Positions 8,147 through 18,002 are shown, counted from the first letter of the stretch. The stretch: DNA of 64,000 nt from Streptomyces sp. MspMP-M5 (GCF_000373585.1 NZ_KB891882.1:78973-142972), one strand, 5' to 3'. Numbers and translations are program-made. Notes: a model not told the origin generated them from the letters alone.

Positions 8147-9052
8147 ATGACGACCCCTGACCCTCGTGACGCGGACCGCCGTACGCGGGCTCTGGCGAGC
8201 CTGCGCGGCCTCTCCGTGGGCGACGCCCTCGGATCGCAGTTCTTCGTCCCCGCCCACCACCCCCACCTCAGGCGGCGCGAGCTGCCGCCCGGGCCCTGGC
8301 GGTGGACCGACGACACCGAGATGGCCTGCTCCGTCCTCAGCGTCCTCAGTACCCATCACCGCGTCGACCAGGACGCCCTGGCCCGCTCCTTCGCCGACCG
8401 CCACGACGACACCCGCGACTACGGCCCCGCCGTCGACCGCCTCCTCCGGCAGATCCGCGCCGGCGGCGACTGGCGCGAACTGTCCGCCGCGCTCTTCAAC
8501 GGCCACGGCTCCTGGGGCAACGGCGCCGCCATGCGCATCGCGCCCCTCGGCGCCTGGTATGCCGACGACCCCGAGCAGGCCACCCACCAGGCGGAGATCT
8601 CCGCCTACCCCACCCACCAGCACCGCGAAGCCGTCGTCGGCGCCATGGCCGTGGCCGCCGCGGCCGCCCTGGCCGCCGACCCGGTCCGCACCCCCGGCCC
8701 CCGGGAGCTGATCGACGGTGTGCTGGCCCTGATCCCGCGCAGCGCCGTACAGGCCGGCCTGCGCCGGGCCCGCGACATGCTCGACTACGCCGATCCCGGT
8801 ACGGTCGCCGCCGTCCTCGGCTGCGGCCGCCGCACCACGGCCCACGACACCGTGCCGTTCACCCTCTGGGCCGCGGCACGCAACCTCGGCGACTTCGAGG
8901 GGGCGTTCTGGACCACCGTCCGGGCCGGCGGCGACGTCGACACCACCTGCGGCATCGTCGGCGGCATCGTCGCCGCGGCCCCCGGTGGCACCCCGCCCCA
9001 CGAATGGCTCGCCCGTACCGAGCCGCTCCCCACCTGGGCGCCCACGCACTGA
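8147..9052 (+). CDS. ADP-ribosylglycohydrolase family protein
   Basis: 301 residues. Motifs of the DraG/ARH fold are in order: GLSVGDALGSQF near residue 25, WTDDTEMACSVL (first metal-binding triad T-D-D), SWGNGAAMRIAPLG, and GGDVDTTCGIVGGI (second D-x-D-T metal site). These enzymes use two Mg2+/Mn2+ ions to remove ADP-ribose from proteins or small molecules. TAAAGT at 8133-8138 overlaps the previous stop codon and sits 8 bp before the ATG, so it may have its own leaderless promoter. The TDDTEM and GGDVDT ligands are intact, so it should be active. Confidence 0.9.
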   Translation: MTTPDPRDADRRTRALASLRGLSVGDALGSQFFVPAHHPHLRRRELPPGPWRWTDDTEMACSVLSVLSTHHRVDQDALARSFADRHDDTRDYGPAVDRLLRQIRAGGDWRELSAALFNGHGSWGNGAAMRIAPLGAWYADDPEQATHQAEISAYPTHQHREAVVGAMAVAAAAALAADPVRTPGPRELIDGVLALIPRSAVQAGLRRARDMLDYADPGTVAAVLGCGRRTTAHDTVPFTLWAAARNLGDFEGAFWTTVRAGGDVDTTCGIVGGIVAAAPGGTPPHEWLARTEPLPTWAPTH

Positions 9053-9294
9053 CCGGCCACCCCGGAACCGCTCCCTCCGCACCGCCCGCCCCACCGCCTC
9101 CAGGCACAACGGGCCGCGCCCACCGGCGACTTCACGTCCCGTAAGCGCCCTCCCCGGGCCCGTCCGCGCCCCTCCGCCCGGCCTTAGGCGGTCGCCCCGG
9201 ACCGCCGCGCCCGGCCCTCCGCCGGCGCCCGCGCACGCAAGGTCCGGATCCGATGCGGACGACGGCGCCGAATAGGCGTAATCTGGCTGGCGCC

Positions 9295-9996
9295 ATGCCG
9301 TACGAGCCTCCCACCCATACCGTCGAGCGATCACTGCGCGCCACCACGGGCGCCCGGATCGTCGCAGGGATCGACGAGGTCGGGCGCGGAGCCTGGGCCG
9401 GCCCCGTCAGCGTCTGCGCCGCCATCACCGGTCTGCGCCGACCACCGGACGGACTCACCGATTCCAAGCTGCTGACCCCCAAGCGCCGCGTCGAACTCTG
9501 CGAGGCGCTGTCCACCTGGGTCACCTCGTACGCCCTGGGGCACTCCTCCCCGGAGGAGATCGACACCCTGGGCATGACCGCGGCACTGCGGCTCGCCGCC
9601 GTACGCGCCCTGGAGGCGCTTCCGGTCCGGCCGGACGCGGTCATCCTCGACGGCAAGCACGACTACCTGGGCGCGCCGTGGCGGGTCCGTACGGTCATCA
9701 AGGGCGACCAGTCCTGTGTCGCGGTCGCCGCGGCGTCCGTGATCGCCAAGGTGCGACGGGACACCATGATGGCCGAAATCGGCCTGGAGTACGCCGACTT
9801 CGACTTCGCGGCCAACGCCGGCTACCCCTCGCCGACCCACCGCACCGCCCTGGAGGAGCACGGTCCCACGCCGTACCACCGGGTGTCGTGGTCCTACATG
9901 GACGCCCTGCCCCGGTGGCGGCACCTCAAGAAGGTGCGCGTCACCCCCGAAGCAGCCGCTCTGGAGGCCGGTGGCCAACTCGGCTTCGACTTCTGA
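9295..9996 (+). CDS. rnhB: Ribonuclease HII
   Basis: 233 residues from ATG 9295. The four catalytic acids are visible: Asp27 and Glu28 in AGIDEVGRG, Asp119 in VILDGKHD, and Asp156 in [10 protein letters not shown]. The C-terminal NAGYPSPTH segment is also characteristic. It removes RNA primers and misincorporated ribonucleotides from DNA. An in-frame ATG at 9253 was rejected because TAATCT (9279-9284), a good -10, lies between it and 9295. RNase HII and RecQ lie close together here, with two uncharacterised genes between. Confidence 0.95.
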   Translation: MPYEPPTHTVERSLRATTGARIVAGIDEVGRGAWAGPVSVCAAITGLRRPPDGLTDSKLLTPKRRVELCEALSTWVTSYALGHSSPEEIDTLGMTAALRLAAVRALEALPVRPDAVILDGKHDYLGAPWRVRTVIKGDQSCVAVAAASVIAKVRRDTMMAEIGLEYADFDFAANAGYPSPTHRTALEEHGPTPYHRVSWSYMDALPRWRHLKKVRVTPEAAALEAGGQLGFDF

Positions 9997-10062
9997 GCGG
10001 AGCGGGCAGGAATTCGGTACCCACTGACATGTCCCGCACCTACGTTTGATAGACATCCCTTT

Positions 10063-10713
10063 ATGCCTCTCATCCCCGAGGAGCCTCAGATTCACGAGAG
10101 TGTCCCGGGTCCCCGCGCAACTCCGGCCGCCGGCCGCACCGCGTCGACCCCCCGTCCCGTCCCTGGTCCCGGTCCCCGCCCCGCGCCGCCGCGCGGTGCC
10201 CCCGTGTCCAGTGCCCGTCCGGGCAAGCCCGGACCCGCCGCTCCGTCCCGAGGGCCCGTCCCGGCCCCGCCGGCGCAGCGCACCGGCTCCCCGCAGCCTC
10301 CGGTCGCCACGACCGGTGGTGCCGCGGGCGCCCAGCTCCAGCTGATCCCGGCACCCGCCGACGGAGCGATCGACGCCGCCGACGAGGCCGTCGACCTGCT
10401 CCTGGACACCGGCCGTGCGCCGGGCGAGATCCTGGTGCTGACCACCGGCGAGAACCACCCGTGGGCGGCCCACGAACTGTCCTTCGGCGAGACGTCCTAC
10501 TGGGCCCAGCACGACGCCCGTGACGATGTGTTCTACGCGGACGCCGGCGCCGAACGCCTCGGCGCACGGCCTGTCGTGGTCGTCGCCGTGAACGGCGGCG
10601 ACGACGAGACCACCGCACGGGCGCTGCCCGCGGCCATGGCCCGTGCCGGGGCGCTGCTGATCGTCTGCGGCGACCCGCAGCGGATCAACGCCGTGCTCGG
10701 CGCGAACGCCTGA
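10063..10713 (+). CDS. Uncharacterised protein with Pro-rich N-terminus
   Basis: 216 residues. Residues 1-85 are Pro/Arg/Gly-rich and probably disordered. The rest is a compact alpha/beta domain: AIDAADEAVDLLLDTGRAPG, ILVLTTGENHPW, and near the end LLIVCGDPQRINAVL. The pattern 'VLTTGE ... HELSFGE ... ALLIVCGDP' loosely resembles the C-terminal (domain 2B/UvrD_C-like) part of superfamily 1 helicases without ATPase motifs. That is a by-eye resemblance only. Its position between rnhB and recQ hints at DNA metabolism. Function unknown. Confidence 0.7.
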   Translation: MPLIPEEPQIHESVPGPRATPAAGRTASTPRPVPGPGPRPAPPRGAPVSSARPGKPGPAAPSRGPVPAPPAQRTGSPQPPVATTGGAAGAQLQLIPAPADGAIDAADEAVDLLLDTGRAPGEILVLTTGENHPWAAHELSFGETSYWAQHDARDDVFYADAGAERLGARPVVVVAVNGGDDETTARALPAAMARAGALLIVCGDPQRINAVLGANA

Positions 10714-10806
10714 CCGACGCCGGTCCGGCACGGCCCGCCGGCCCTCATGGCCGAGCGGGCCCGTTCGCGCGCCCGCATACGGGGCGACGGCCCGCACCCG
10801 GCGCGG

Positions 10807-11775
10807 TCAGCGTGCCGCCCGGTGGCGCCGCGCTTCCGCCGCCGCGCCGGCGGGGCGCCGGGGCAGGCCCTGGTCGCCGTGCCGCGGCTGCTGCTCGTCC
10901 GGCGATGCGTGCCACGCCGGCGGGATGCGCTGCGGAGCCGCCGGGTCCGGACCTGGCGGCCGGTCCGGCCGGACGGCCCGGCCCTCCGCGGCCCGCGGGT
11001 CCGTCGGGGGCGCCGTTCCGTCCGGCGCGAGGCCGTCGGGGGCGGGCAATCCGCCTGCGGCATCCGTGACTTCGGCCGTCGCGGTCCCGGTGGAGCCGGC
11101 GGTGTCGCCTGTCCCGTTGGTGCCGGTGGTACCGCCCGTCCTGGTGGTGCCGGTGGTCATCGCGGGCGTGTCATGGCGCGGGTCCGATCGCGCCTCATGA
11201 CGGGGCTCCGATCGCGCCGCGTCCGGCCCGCGGTCCGGCCGTCCGGGCGGGGCCGCCCTGGGGCGCCGTCCGCCCCGTCCTTCGCCCAGTACCTGCCAGC
11301 GGTCCCGGGTCAGCGCGATGAACGCGCCGCACCGGAGGCCGTGCAGGGTGCAGGCGTCGCGCAGGCCCCACATCCACGCCCCGTCCGCCTCCGTCCAGCG
11401 CGGGTCGCCCTCCCGGCAGTGCAACAGGACCGCCGTGCGCACCGGGACGCGCAGCCGCAGATCGTGCGGGATGATCCGGCGCAGCTGCGTCAGCAGCGCA
11501 TTGCGGTACTCCCAGCCGTCGGGAGCCGCTGCCGGGCCCGTGAACGACGCGCTGGCGACGATCCGCTCCCGAGGGTCCAGCACGGCCACGACCACCGCCG
11601 ACGGCCCCGGAAGATGACGGTCGTGCAGATCGGCGACGACCTCACGGGGATCGCGCAGCAGCGGGATTCCGGCCGACGCCCACTCCGCGAGCTCCAACAA
11701 CCGCCCCGGACGGGCCGCGGAGCCGTCCGCATCGGGTGATGCATCCTGCGGGGGCCGGGCGAATCCGAAGGTCAT
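10807..11775 (-). CDS. Uncharacterised protein, low-complexity C-terminus
   Basis: 322 residues from ATG 11775, preceded by GAAGGGAGG. The first 185 residues are ordered: LLELAEWASAGIPLLRDPREVVADLHDRH, VAVLDPRERIVASASF, and CREGDPRWTEADGAWMWGLRDACTLHG. From about residue 190 it turns Arg/Pro- then Thr/Gly-rich (GTTRTGGTTGTNGTGDT). I do not recognise the family. It is convergent with the Pro-rich protein at 10063 and divergent from recQ. Confidence 0.65.
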   Translation of the reverse strand: MTFGFARPPQDASPDADGSAARPGRLLELAEWASAGIPLLRDPREVVADLHDRHLPGPSAVVVAVLDPRERIVASASFTGPAAAPDGWEYRNALLTQLRRIIPHDLRLRVPVRTAVLLHCREGDPRWTEADGAWMWGLRDACTLHGLRCGAFIALTRDRWQVLGEGRGGRRPRAAPPGRPDRGPDAARSEPRHEARSDPRHDTPAMTTGTTRTGGTTGTNGTGDTAGSTGTATAEVTDAAGGLPAPDGLAPDGTAPPTDPRAAEGRAVRPDRPPGPDPAAPQRIPPAWHASPDEQQPRHGDQGLPRRPAGAAAEARRHRAAR

Positions 11776-12287
11776 CGTCCTCCCTTCGTCTACGCGTCCG
11801 TGCTGCGGGCCAAGGCCGGGCGCTCCGGCGCACCACGGCATGACCCCGCCGGGCCGCGAACGGCCGGATACCGGGAAGCACTTCCCATTCTCGCGGTTCG
11901 TACAGGCATGCGGCAATCAGCAATTCCCCGCCCGCGGCCGGAAACACCCGGTGCGCTGCCGTTATCCCTGCCCGCCGCGACCGCCTCCGATACCCGGGTG
12001 CGCCCCTCCCTTCGCTTCCCTTCGCTCCCGTTCCCGCCGTCGGCGACGGGTCGCCCTGGGGGCGGGACCGGTGGGGACATCCCGTGGGCGCCCAACGCCC
12101 GCCCGGTGGCCGCCGGTTCGGCCGCGGCGGATTCCTGGCCGCGCAGGGGCGCCGGCCGGGGCGGGGCGCGGACGAGCGCTCGGGCCCGGCCGCACCCGGT
12201 CGGCGAGTGACCCGCGAACCGTTCGCGAGCGCGGGGTCACGCTGAGTGAGTTGGCTGATTGTCAGTGGCATCCGGTTGCATGGAGGC
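11776..12287. other. Intergenic region upstream of recQ
   Basis: 512 bp. The only structure seen is a hairpin at 12207-12240: GTGACCCGCG / CGCGGGGTCAC arms with one extra base, enclosing GCGAACCGTTCGC, ending 48 bp before recQ. It could be an operator or an upstream terminator. No LexA box of the GAAC-N4-GTTC type was found (the internal GAAC-C-GTTC has the wrong spacing). Confidence 0.4.
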
Positions 12288-14447
12288 ATGGACGAACGGG
12301 AGCTGCGCGCCGAAGCCGATGCCATCCTCGCCGAGCTGGTCGGTGACCCGGGGGGCGCGGCGCGGCTGCGGGAGGACCAGTGGCAGGCGGTGTCGGCCCT
12401 GGTGGAGGAGCGCCGGCGCGCCCTGGTGGTGCAGCGCACCGGCTGGGGCAAGTCGGCGGTGTACTTCGTCGCCACCGCGCTGCTGCGCCGCCGCGGCGCC
12501 GGCCCCACGGTGATCGTCTCGCCGCTGCTGGCACTGATGCGCAACCAGGTCGAGGCCGCCGAGCGGGCCGGTATCCGGGCGCGCACCATCAACTCCGCCA
12601 ACCCTGAGGAGTGGGGCGCCATCCACGAGGAGGTCGAGCGCGGCGGGACCGACGTCCTCCTCGTCAGCCCGGAGCGCCTCAATTCCGTGGACTTCCGCGA
12701 TCAGCTGCTGCCCCGGCTCGCCGCGACCACCGGCCTGCTGGTGGTCGACGAGGCACACTGCATCTCCGACTGGGGCCACGACTTCCGCCCGGACTACCGC
12801 CGGCTGCGGGCCATGCTCGCCGACCTCCGGCCCGGCGTGCCCGTGCTGGCCACCACCGCGACCGCCAACGCACGGGTCACCGCGGACGTCGCCGAGCAGC
12901 TCGGCACCGGCGCCGGCGAGGCCCTGGTGCTGCGCGGACCGCTGGAGCGGGAGAGCCTGCGGCTGGGTGTGGTCCGGTTGCCGGACGCCGCGCACCGCCT
13001 GGCCTGGCTCGCCGAGCACCTGGACGAGCTGCCGGGCTCCGGGATCATCTACGCCCTCACGGTGTCCGCCGCCGAGGAGGCCACCGCCTATCTGCGGCAG
13101 CGCGGCTTCCCGGTGGCCTCGTACACCGGCCGCACGGAGAACGCCGACCGGCTGCAGGCCGAGGAGGACCTGCTCGCCAACCGCGTCAAGGCGCTGGTGG
13201 CGACGTCCGCGCTGGGCATGGGGTTCGACAAGCCGGACCTGGGCTTCGTGCTGCATCTCGGCGCCCCGTCCTCGCCGATCGCCTACTACCAGCAGGTCGG
13301 CCGGGCCGGCCGCGGGGTGGCCCACGCCGAGGTACTGCTGCTGCCGGGCGCGGAGGACGAGGCCATCTGGCGCTATTTCGCCGACACCGCCTTCCCGCCC
13401 GAGGCACAGGTCCGGCAGACGCTCGCCGCCCTGGCCGACGCGGGCCGCCCGCTGTCCGTGCCGGCCCTGGAGGCGGTGGTGGACCTCCGGCGCAGCCGCC
13501 TGGAGACGATGCTCAAGGTGCTGGACGTCGACGGCGCGGTCAAGCGTGTGAAGGGCGGCTGGACGGCCACCGGCGCCGAGTGGGTCTACGACGCCGAACG
13601 CTACGCCTGGGTGGCCCGGCAGCGTGCGGCCGAGCAGCAGGCCATGCGCGACTATGTGCGCACGTCCCGGTGCCGGATGGAGTTCCTGCGCCGGCAGCTG
13701 GACGACGAGGGGGCCGCGCCGTGCGGCCGCTGCGACAACTGCGCGGGCCCGTGGGCCGATTCCGCGGTCTCGGCGGAGACGCTGACGGCGGCGGAGAAGG
13801 AGCTGGATCGGCCCGGGACGGAGATCGAACCGCGCCGGATGTGGCCGACGGGGATGCCGGCACTGGGCATCGAGCTCAAGGGCCGTATTCCCGCCGCCGA
13901 GCAGTGCGCCACCGGCCGCGCCCTGGGCCGGCTCTCGGACATCGGCTGGGGCAACCGGCTGCGCCCGCTACTGGCGGAGAACGCCCCCGACGGCCCCGTC
14001 CCCGACGACGTCCTGCGGGCCGCCGTCGCCGTCCTCGCCGACTGGGCACGCTCCCCGGGAGGCTGGGCGCCGAACGTCCAGGACGCCACCGCCCGCCCGG
14101 CCGGAGTCGTCGCCGTACCGTCGCTGGCCCGCCCGCAGCTGGTCGGCTCGCTCGCCCAGGGCATCGCGACCGTCGGCCGCCTCCCCTTCCTCGGCACCCT
14201 GGCGTACGGCGGGCCGGGCGGCGCGCACGCGGCGCGCCGCAGCAACTCCGCCCAGCGACTCCGGGCGCTCTCCGGCGCCTTCACCGTCCCCGAGGAGCTG
14301 GCGGACGCCCTCCGGAACACCCCGGGCCCCGTATTGCTCGTGGACGACTACACCGACTCCGGCTGGACCCTTGCCGTCGCCGCTCGCCTGCTCCGCCGGG
14401 CGGGCAGCGAACGGGTCCTCCCCCTGGTCCTCGCCGCGGCGGGCTGA
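12288..14447 (+). CDS. recQ: RecQ-type DNA helicase with C-terminal PRTase-like domain
   Basis: 719 residues. Superfamily 2 helicase motifs: Walker A TGWGKS (51-56), DEAH (154-157) in DEAHCISDWGHDFRPDY, TATAN, the TGRTENADR region, ALGMGFDKPD and QQVGRAGRG. The RecQ zinc cluster follows (CRMEFLRRQL...CGRCDNC). There is no HRDC domain. Instead the last ~110 residues read like a ComFC-type phosphoribosyltransferase: VVAVPSLARPQLVG, QRLRALSGAF, VLLVDDYTDSGWT (685-694, PRPP-loop position). GGAGG is only 1 bp from ATG 12288, so GTG 12246 in frame is a possible alternative start. Confidence 0.9.
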   Translation: MDERELRAEADAILAELVGDPGGAARLREDQWQAVSALVEERRRALVVQRTGWGKSAVYFVATALLRRRGAGPTVIVSPLLALMRNQVEAAERAGIRARTINSANPEEWGAIHEEVERGGTDVLLVSPERLNSVDFRDQLLPRLAATTGLLVVDEAHCISDWGHDFRPDYRRLRAMLADLRPGVPVLATTATANARVTADVAEQLGTGAGEALVLRGPLERESLRLGVVRLPDAAHRLAWLAEHLDELPGSGIIYALTVSAAEEATAYLRQRGFPVASYTGRTENADRLQAEEDLLANRVKALVATSALGMGFDKPDLGFVLHLGAPSSPIAYYQQVGRAGRGVAHAEVLLLPGAEDEAIWRYFADTAFPPEAQVRQTLAALADAGRPLSVPALEAVVDLRRSRLETMLKVLDVDGAVKRVKGGWTATGAEWVYDAERYAWVARQRAAEQQAMRDYVRTSRCRMEFLRRQLDDEGAAPCGRCDNCAGPWADSAVSAETLTAAEKELDRPGTEIEPRRMWPTGMPALGIELKGRIPAAEQCATGRALGRLSDIGWGNRLRPLLAENAPDGPVPDDVLRAAVAVLADWARSPGGWAPNVQDATARPAGVVAVPSLARPQLVGSLAQGIATVGRLPFLGTLAYGGPGGAHAARRSNSAQRLRALSGAFTVPEELADALRNTPGPVLLVDDYTDSGWTLAVAARLLRRAGSERVLPLVLAAAG

Positions 14448-14919
14448 CGGCGCTCGCGGCTCGACCGGCTCCCACCGGACGCCGAACGGGAAGCCTCCAG
14501 GGGGCCGACGAGGAGAAGCTCTCCCGCGTCGGGGAACTTCCCCTGTGCGCCTGTTGGTTGAAGGCCACCGCGGCATGCACTGCCGCGGCCGGCTGGTGCC
14601 TGGCCCTCCCCGAACACCCTTACGCCGCGCGCCGGGCTCTGGAATACTCCAGCGGAATGTGAGGAGCGGCACTTGTGAGGAACGGCGCCGTTGATGTGCG
14701 GTGGAATTCCTGAACAGGGGCGCAGACCACGGCGAAAGAAAAGCGACCGGCCCTGAATCCACCACCGCCACCGAGCGTTACCCCGATGTGACGTACACCG
14801 GCCCCTTCCGTATACGGGCCACGGCGCACCGGGTACGCGTATCAGCCCCACGAGGCGTGAAAGACGCCCTCGCCCGCTCGCGTTGCGCGGAGCATTCGCT
14901 TACGGATTTGGAGCGAAGG
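14448..14919. other. Intergenic region between recQ and the PKS-like gene
   Basis: 472 bp. The frame of the PKS-like gene is open from 14701, but residues encoded before 14920 have no KS-family character. No convincing -35/-10 pair or repeat was seen. Confidence 0.4.
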
Positions 14920-17838
14920 ATGAGCGAGTCCGAGAACACCGGCCCGACCGGGCCGGGCGAAGCCGCCGCCGACGAGCCCCTGGCGATCGTCGCCATGAGT
15001 TGCCGCTACCCGGGCGGGATCTGCTCTCCTGAGGATCTGTGGCAGGTCGTCACCGACGAACGGGACGTCATCTCCGACTTCCCCGACGACCGAGGCTGGG
15101 ACCTGGACTCTCCCAACGACAACGACAACGACGCCGGCCCGGCCGTCCCCGGGAAGACGTACGTCAACCGCGGCGGCTTCCTGGAGCACGCCGCCGGCTT
15201 CGACGCCGCCTTCTTCGACATCTCGCCCCACGAGGCGCCGGCGATGAGCCCCCAGCAGCGTCTGCTGCTCGAAGTGTCCCGGGAGGTCCTGGAGCGGGCC
15301 GCCCTCGACCCGACCACCCTCCGGAGCGGCCGCACCGGCGTCTTCGTCGGCGCCGACCCACACGAGGACGGCCCACGGTTCCGGGACGCCCCCGGCCTGG
15401 CGGGACGCCTCCTGGCCCTCCTGACCGGCGGCGACACGACCTGCGTCACAGCGGACACCTCCGCCTCCGGCTCGCTGGTCGCCCTCCATCACGCCGCCCA
15501 GGCCCTGCGCCGCGGCGCGTGCTCGCTGGCGCTCGCCGGCGGCGTCTCGGCGATGGCCACACCGGCGGACTCCGTCGCCTTCAGCGGACTGCGGGCCCCG
15601 GCCCCGGGCAGCCGCCGCACGGCGTTCCTCGCGGTCGCCGACGGCACGATGTGGTCCGAGGGCGTCGGCATGATCGCCCTGGAGCGGCTGTCCGACGCCC
15701 GCCGCAACGGCCACCCCGCCCTGGCCGTGATCCGCGGATCGGCGATCAACTCGGACGATTTCGGCGGTGGTTCGACCACGCCCCATGCCGCTCCCGGCAG
15801 CGCGCCCAACACCGCCCCCGATGGGGACGCGCAGGTAGCCGTCATCCGCCAAGCCCTGGCCGACGCCCGCCTCACTCCGGACGCCGTGGACGCGGTCGAG
15901 ACCCACGGCCCGGGCACCCGCCTCGGCGATCTGACCGAAGCCCGTTCCCTGACGGCCGTCTACGGCCGCAACCGCCCGCCGGGCCGCCCACTGCTGGTCG
16001 GATCGGTGCAGACGAACATCGGCCACACCCTGGCCGCGGCCGGTGTCGCCGGCGTCATCAAGACCGTCATGGCGCTGCGCCACGGGGTGCTGCCCCGGTC
16101 GCTGCACGACGAGGAACCGAACCTGCCCGTAGACGGGGCGGGAGACGGGCTGCGGCTGCTGACCGCCCCCCTGCCCTGGCCGGCGGGCGAACGGCCCCGG
16201 CGCGCCGGCGTATCGGGCTTCGGCCCGAGCGGCACCCACGCCCACGTCCTCGTCGAGGAGGCCCCCGCCGCCGATGCCACACCCGCACCGGCCTGGAACG
16301 CACAACCGGAACCAGATCCGGAGCCGCTGCCGGTGCTTTCGGCTCCCGGAATGTCGGCCTGGCCGGTCTCGGGCCGCAGCGCGGCGGCCCTGGCGGCACA
16401 GGCGGGCCGGCTTCGTGAATTCGCCCTGGCCCGCCCGGAGCTCGACGCCACGGACGTGGGTCGGTCGTTGGCGACGACCCGGACGTCCTTCGCGCACCGG
16501 GCCGTCGTGACCGGCGCGGACCGGGAGGAACTCGCCGCCGGCCTGGCCGCGGTGGCCACCGGCCAGCCGGCCGCCGGCGTGGTCACGGGCGTGACCGCCG
16601 CGACGACCGACGGCCCCGGCCGGGTGACGTTCGTCTTCCCCGGCCAGGGCAGCCAGTGGCTCGGCATGGGCCGTGAACTCCGCGAGACCAGCCCGGTGTT
16701 CGCCGCCCGCCTGGCCCGGTGCGCCGAGGCGCTGGGCCCGTATGTCGACTGGTCCCTCGATGACGTCCTTGCCGGCGCGGAGGGCGCACCCGCCCTGGAG
16801 AGAGCCGACGTCGTACAGCCCGCACTCTGGGCCGTGATGGTGTCCCTGGCCGCCGTCTGGCAGGCCGCCGGCGTCACCCCCGATGCCGTGATCGGCCATT
16901 CCCAGGGGGAGATCGCCGCCGCCTGCGTGGCCGGCGTTCTGTCCCTGGACCACGGCGCCCGGGTCGTCGCCCTCCGCGCCCGGGCCGTGAGGGCGCTGAC
17001 GGGCCGGGGCGGCATGCTCTCGGTGCCCGAGCCCGCCGCCCGGGTACGGGAGCGGCTCGCCGCCTGGGACGACCGGCTGTCGGTGGCCGCCGTCAACGGC
17101 CCGGCGGCCACCGTGGTCTCCGGCGACCCGGACGCCCTGGAGGACTTGGCCGCGGTCTGCGAGACGGACGGTGTCCGCGCCCGCCTGATCCCCGTGGACC
17201 ACGCCTCGCACAGCCCGCAGGTCGCCGACCTGCGGGACGAGATCCTCCGGACCCTGGAGGGCATCAGACCGGGCGAGGCCCGGATCCCGATCGTCTCCGC
17301 GATGACCGGCCAGATGCTGGCCGGCCCGGAGATGGACCCGGCGTACTGGTACGCCAGCCTGCGCGCCCCCGTGGAGTTCGACCGCGCCCTCCGCACCCTG
17401 GTCGCGGGCGGGCACCGGACGTTCATCGAGACCTCCCCTCACCCGGTGTTGGTCTCCGCGATCGGCGACACCGTCCGGGACGGCGTCGCCGCCCACCCCC
17501 GCGGCACGCCCGCCGTCCTGATCACCGGCACCCTGCGGCGCGACGACGGCGGCCCGGCCCGTCTGCTGGCCTCGTTCGCGGACGCCTACGTCCAGGGCGT
17601 CACGGTGAACTGGGCAGCGGTCCTCGGCCCCGGCCGACGGGTCGACCTGCCCACCTACGCCTTCCAACGCCGACGGTACGGGCTCACCGCCGGCGACCGG
17701 CCGACGACCAGCTCCGGAACCGCAACCGGAACCGCAACCGGAACCGCTCCAGGACAACCGCTCGACGCCCCGCCCGAGTTGCCCGCCTCCCCGGCCGACA
17801 CGAGCACACACGGTCACAGCCCGTCCGCCACCGGATGA
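14920..17838 (+). CDS. KS-AT polyketide synthase protein with cysteine-less KS, no ACP
   Basis: 972 residues from ATG 14920 (GGAGCGAAGG upstream). A modular-type ketosynthase (about 22-450) opens LAIVAMSCRYPGG. Its active site is DTSASGSL instead of DTACSSSL, so Ala182 replaces the nucleophilic Cys; His329 (THGPGT) and His369 (TNIGHT) remain, but Lys of KSNIGH is Gln. The N-terminal KS loop is also shorter than usual. An acyltransferase (about 565-870) has GHSQG with Ser661, and HASH at 761-764, between malonyl (HAFH) and methylmalonyl (YASH) signatures. The post-AT linker ends at LPTYAFQRRRYG and the protein stops after a Thr/Gly tail, with no KR, DH, ACP or TE. It is either a decarboxylating/loading-type didomain working with a separate ACP, or a decaying remnant. 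Confidence 0.9.
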   Translation: MSESENTGPTGPGEAAADEPLAIVAMSCRYPGGICSPEDLWQVVTDERDVISDFPDDRGWDLDSPNDNDNDAGPAVPGKTYVNRGGFLEHAAGFDAAFFDISPHEAPAMSPQQRLLLEVSREVLERAALDPTTLRSGRTGVFVGADPHEDGPRFRDAPGLAGRLLALLTGGDTTCVTADTSASGSLVALHHAAQALRRGACSLALAGGVSAMATPADSVAFSGLRAPAPGSRRTAFLAVADGTMWSEGVGMIALERLSDARRNGHPALAVIRGSAINSDDFGGGSTTPHAAPGSAPNTAPDGDAQVAVIRQALADARLTPDAVDAVETHGPGTRLGDLTEARSLTAVYGRNRPPGRPLLVGSVQTNIGHTLAAAGVAGVIKTVMALRHGVLPRSLHDEEPNLPVDGAGDGLRLLTAPLPWPAGERPRRAGVSGFGPSGTHAHVLVEEAPAADATPAPAWNAQPEPDPEPLPVLSAPGMSAWPVSGRSAAALAAQAGRLREFALARPELDATDVGRSLATTRTSFAHRAVVTGADREELAAGLAAVATGQPAAGVVTGVTAATTDGPGRVTFVFPGQGSQWLGMGRELRETSPVFAARLARCAEALGPYVDWSLDDVLAGAEGAPALERADVVQPALWAVMVSLAAVWQAAGVTPDAVIGHSQGEIAAACVAGVLSLDHGARVVALRARAVRALTGRGGMLSVPEPAARVRERLAAWDDRLSVAAVNGPAATVVSGDPDALEDLAAVCETDGVRARLIPVDHASHSPQVADLRDEILRTLEGIRPGEARIPIVSAMTGQMLAGPEMDPAYWYASLRAPVEFDRALRTLVAGGHRTFIETSPHPVLVSAIGDTVRDGVAAHPRGTPAVLITGTLRRDDGGPARLLASFADAYVQGVTVNWAAVLGPGRRVDLPTYAFQRRRYGLTAGDRPTTSSGTATGTATGTAPGQPLDAPPELPASPADTSTHGHSPSATG

Positions 17839-18002
17839 CGGCCCGTTCACCGGCCGAGCCGCCGGGCCCCCTCCCACGCCCCACCTCCCGTATCCATAGG
17901 GAAGGACTCGTACGAAACCGCGAACCTAGGTACGTTGTGTACAGGCGCCAAAGGGGCGTCCGTTGTGTGCGGTAGCAGTATGTGCGAGAAGGCGTGGCTG
18001 TT

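Noticed and set aside
12209..12221. GAAC-C-GTTC as a LexA box upstream of recQ
   Set aside because: The LexA site needs GAAC-N4-GTTC; spacing here is 1.
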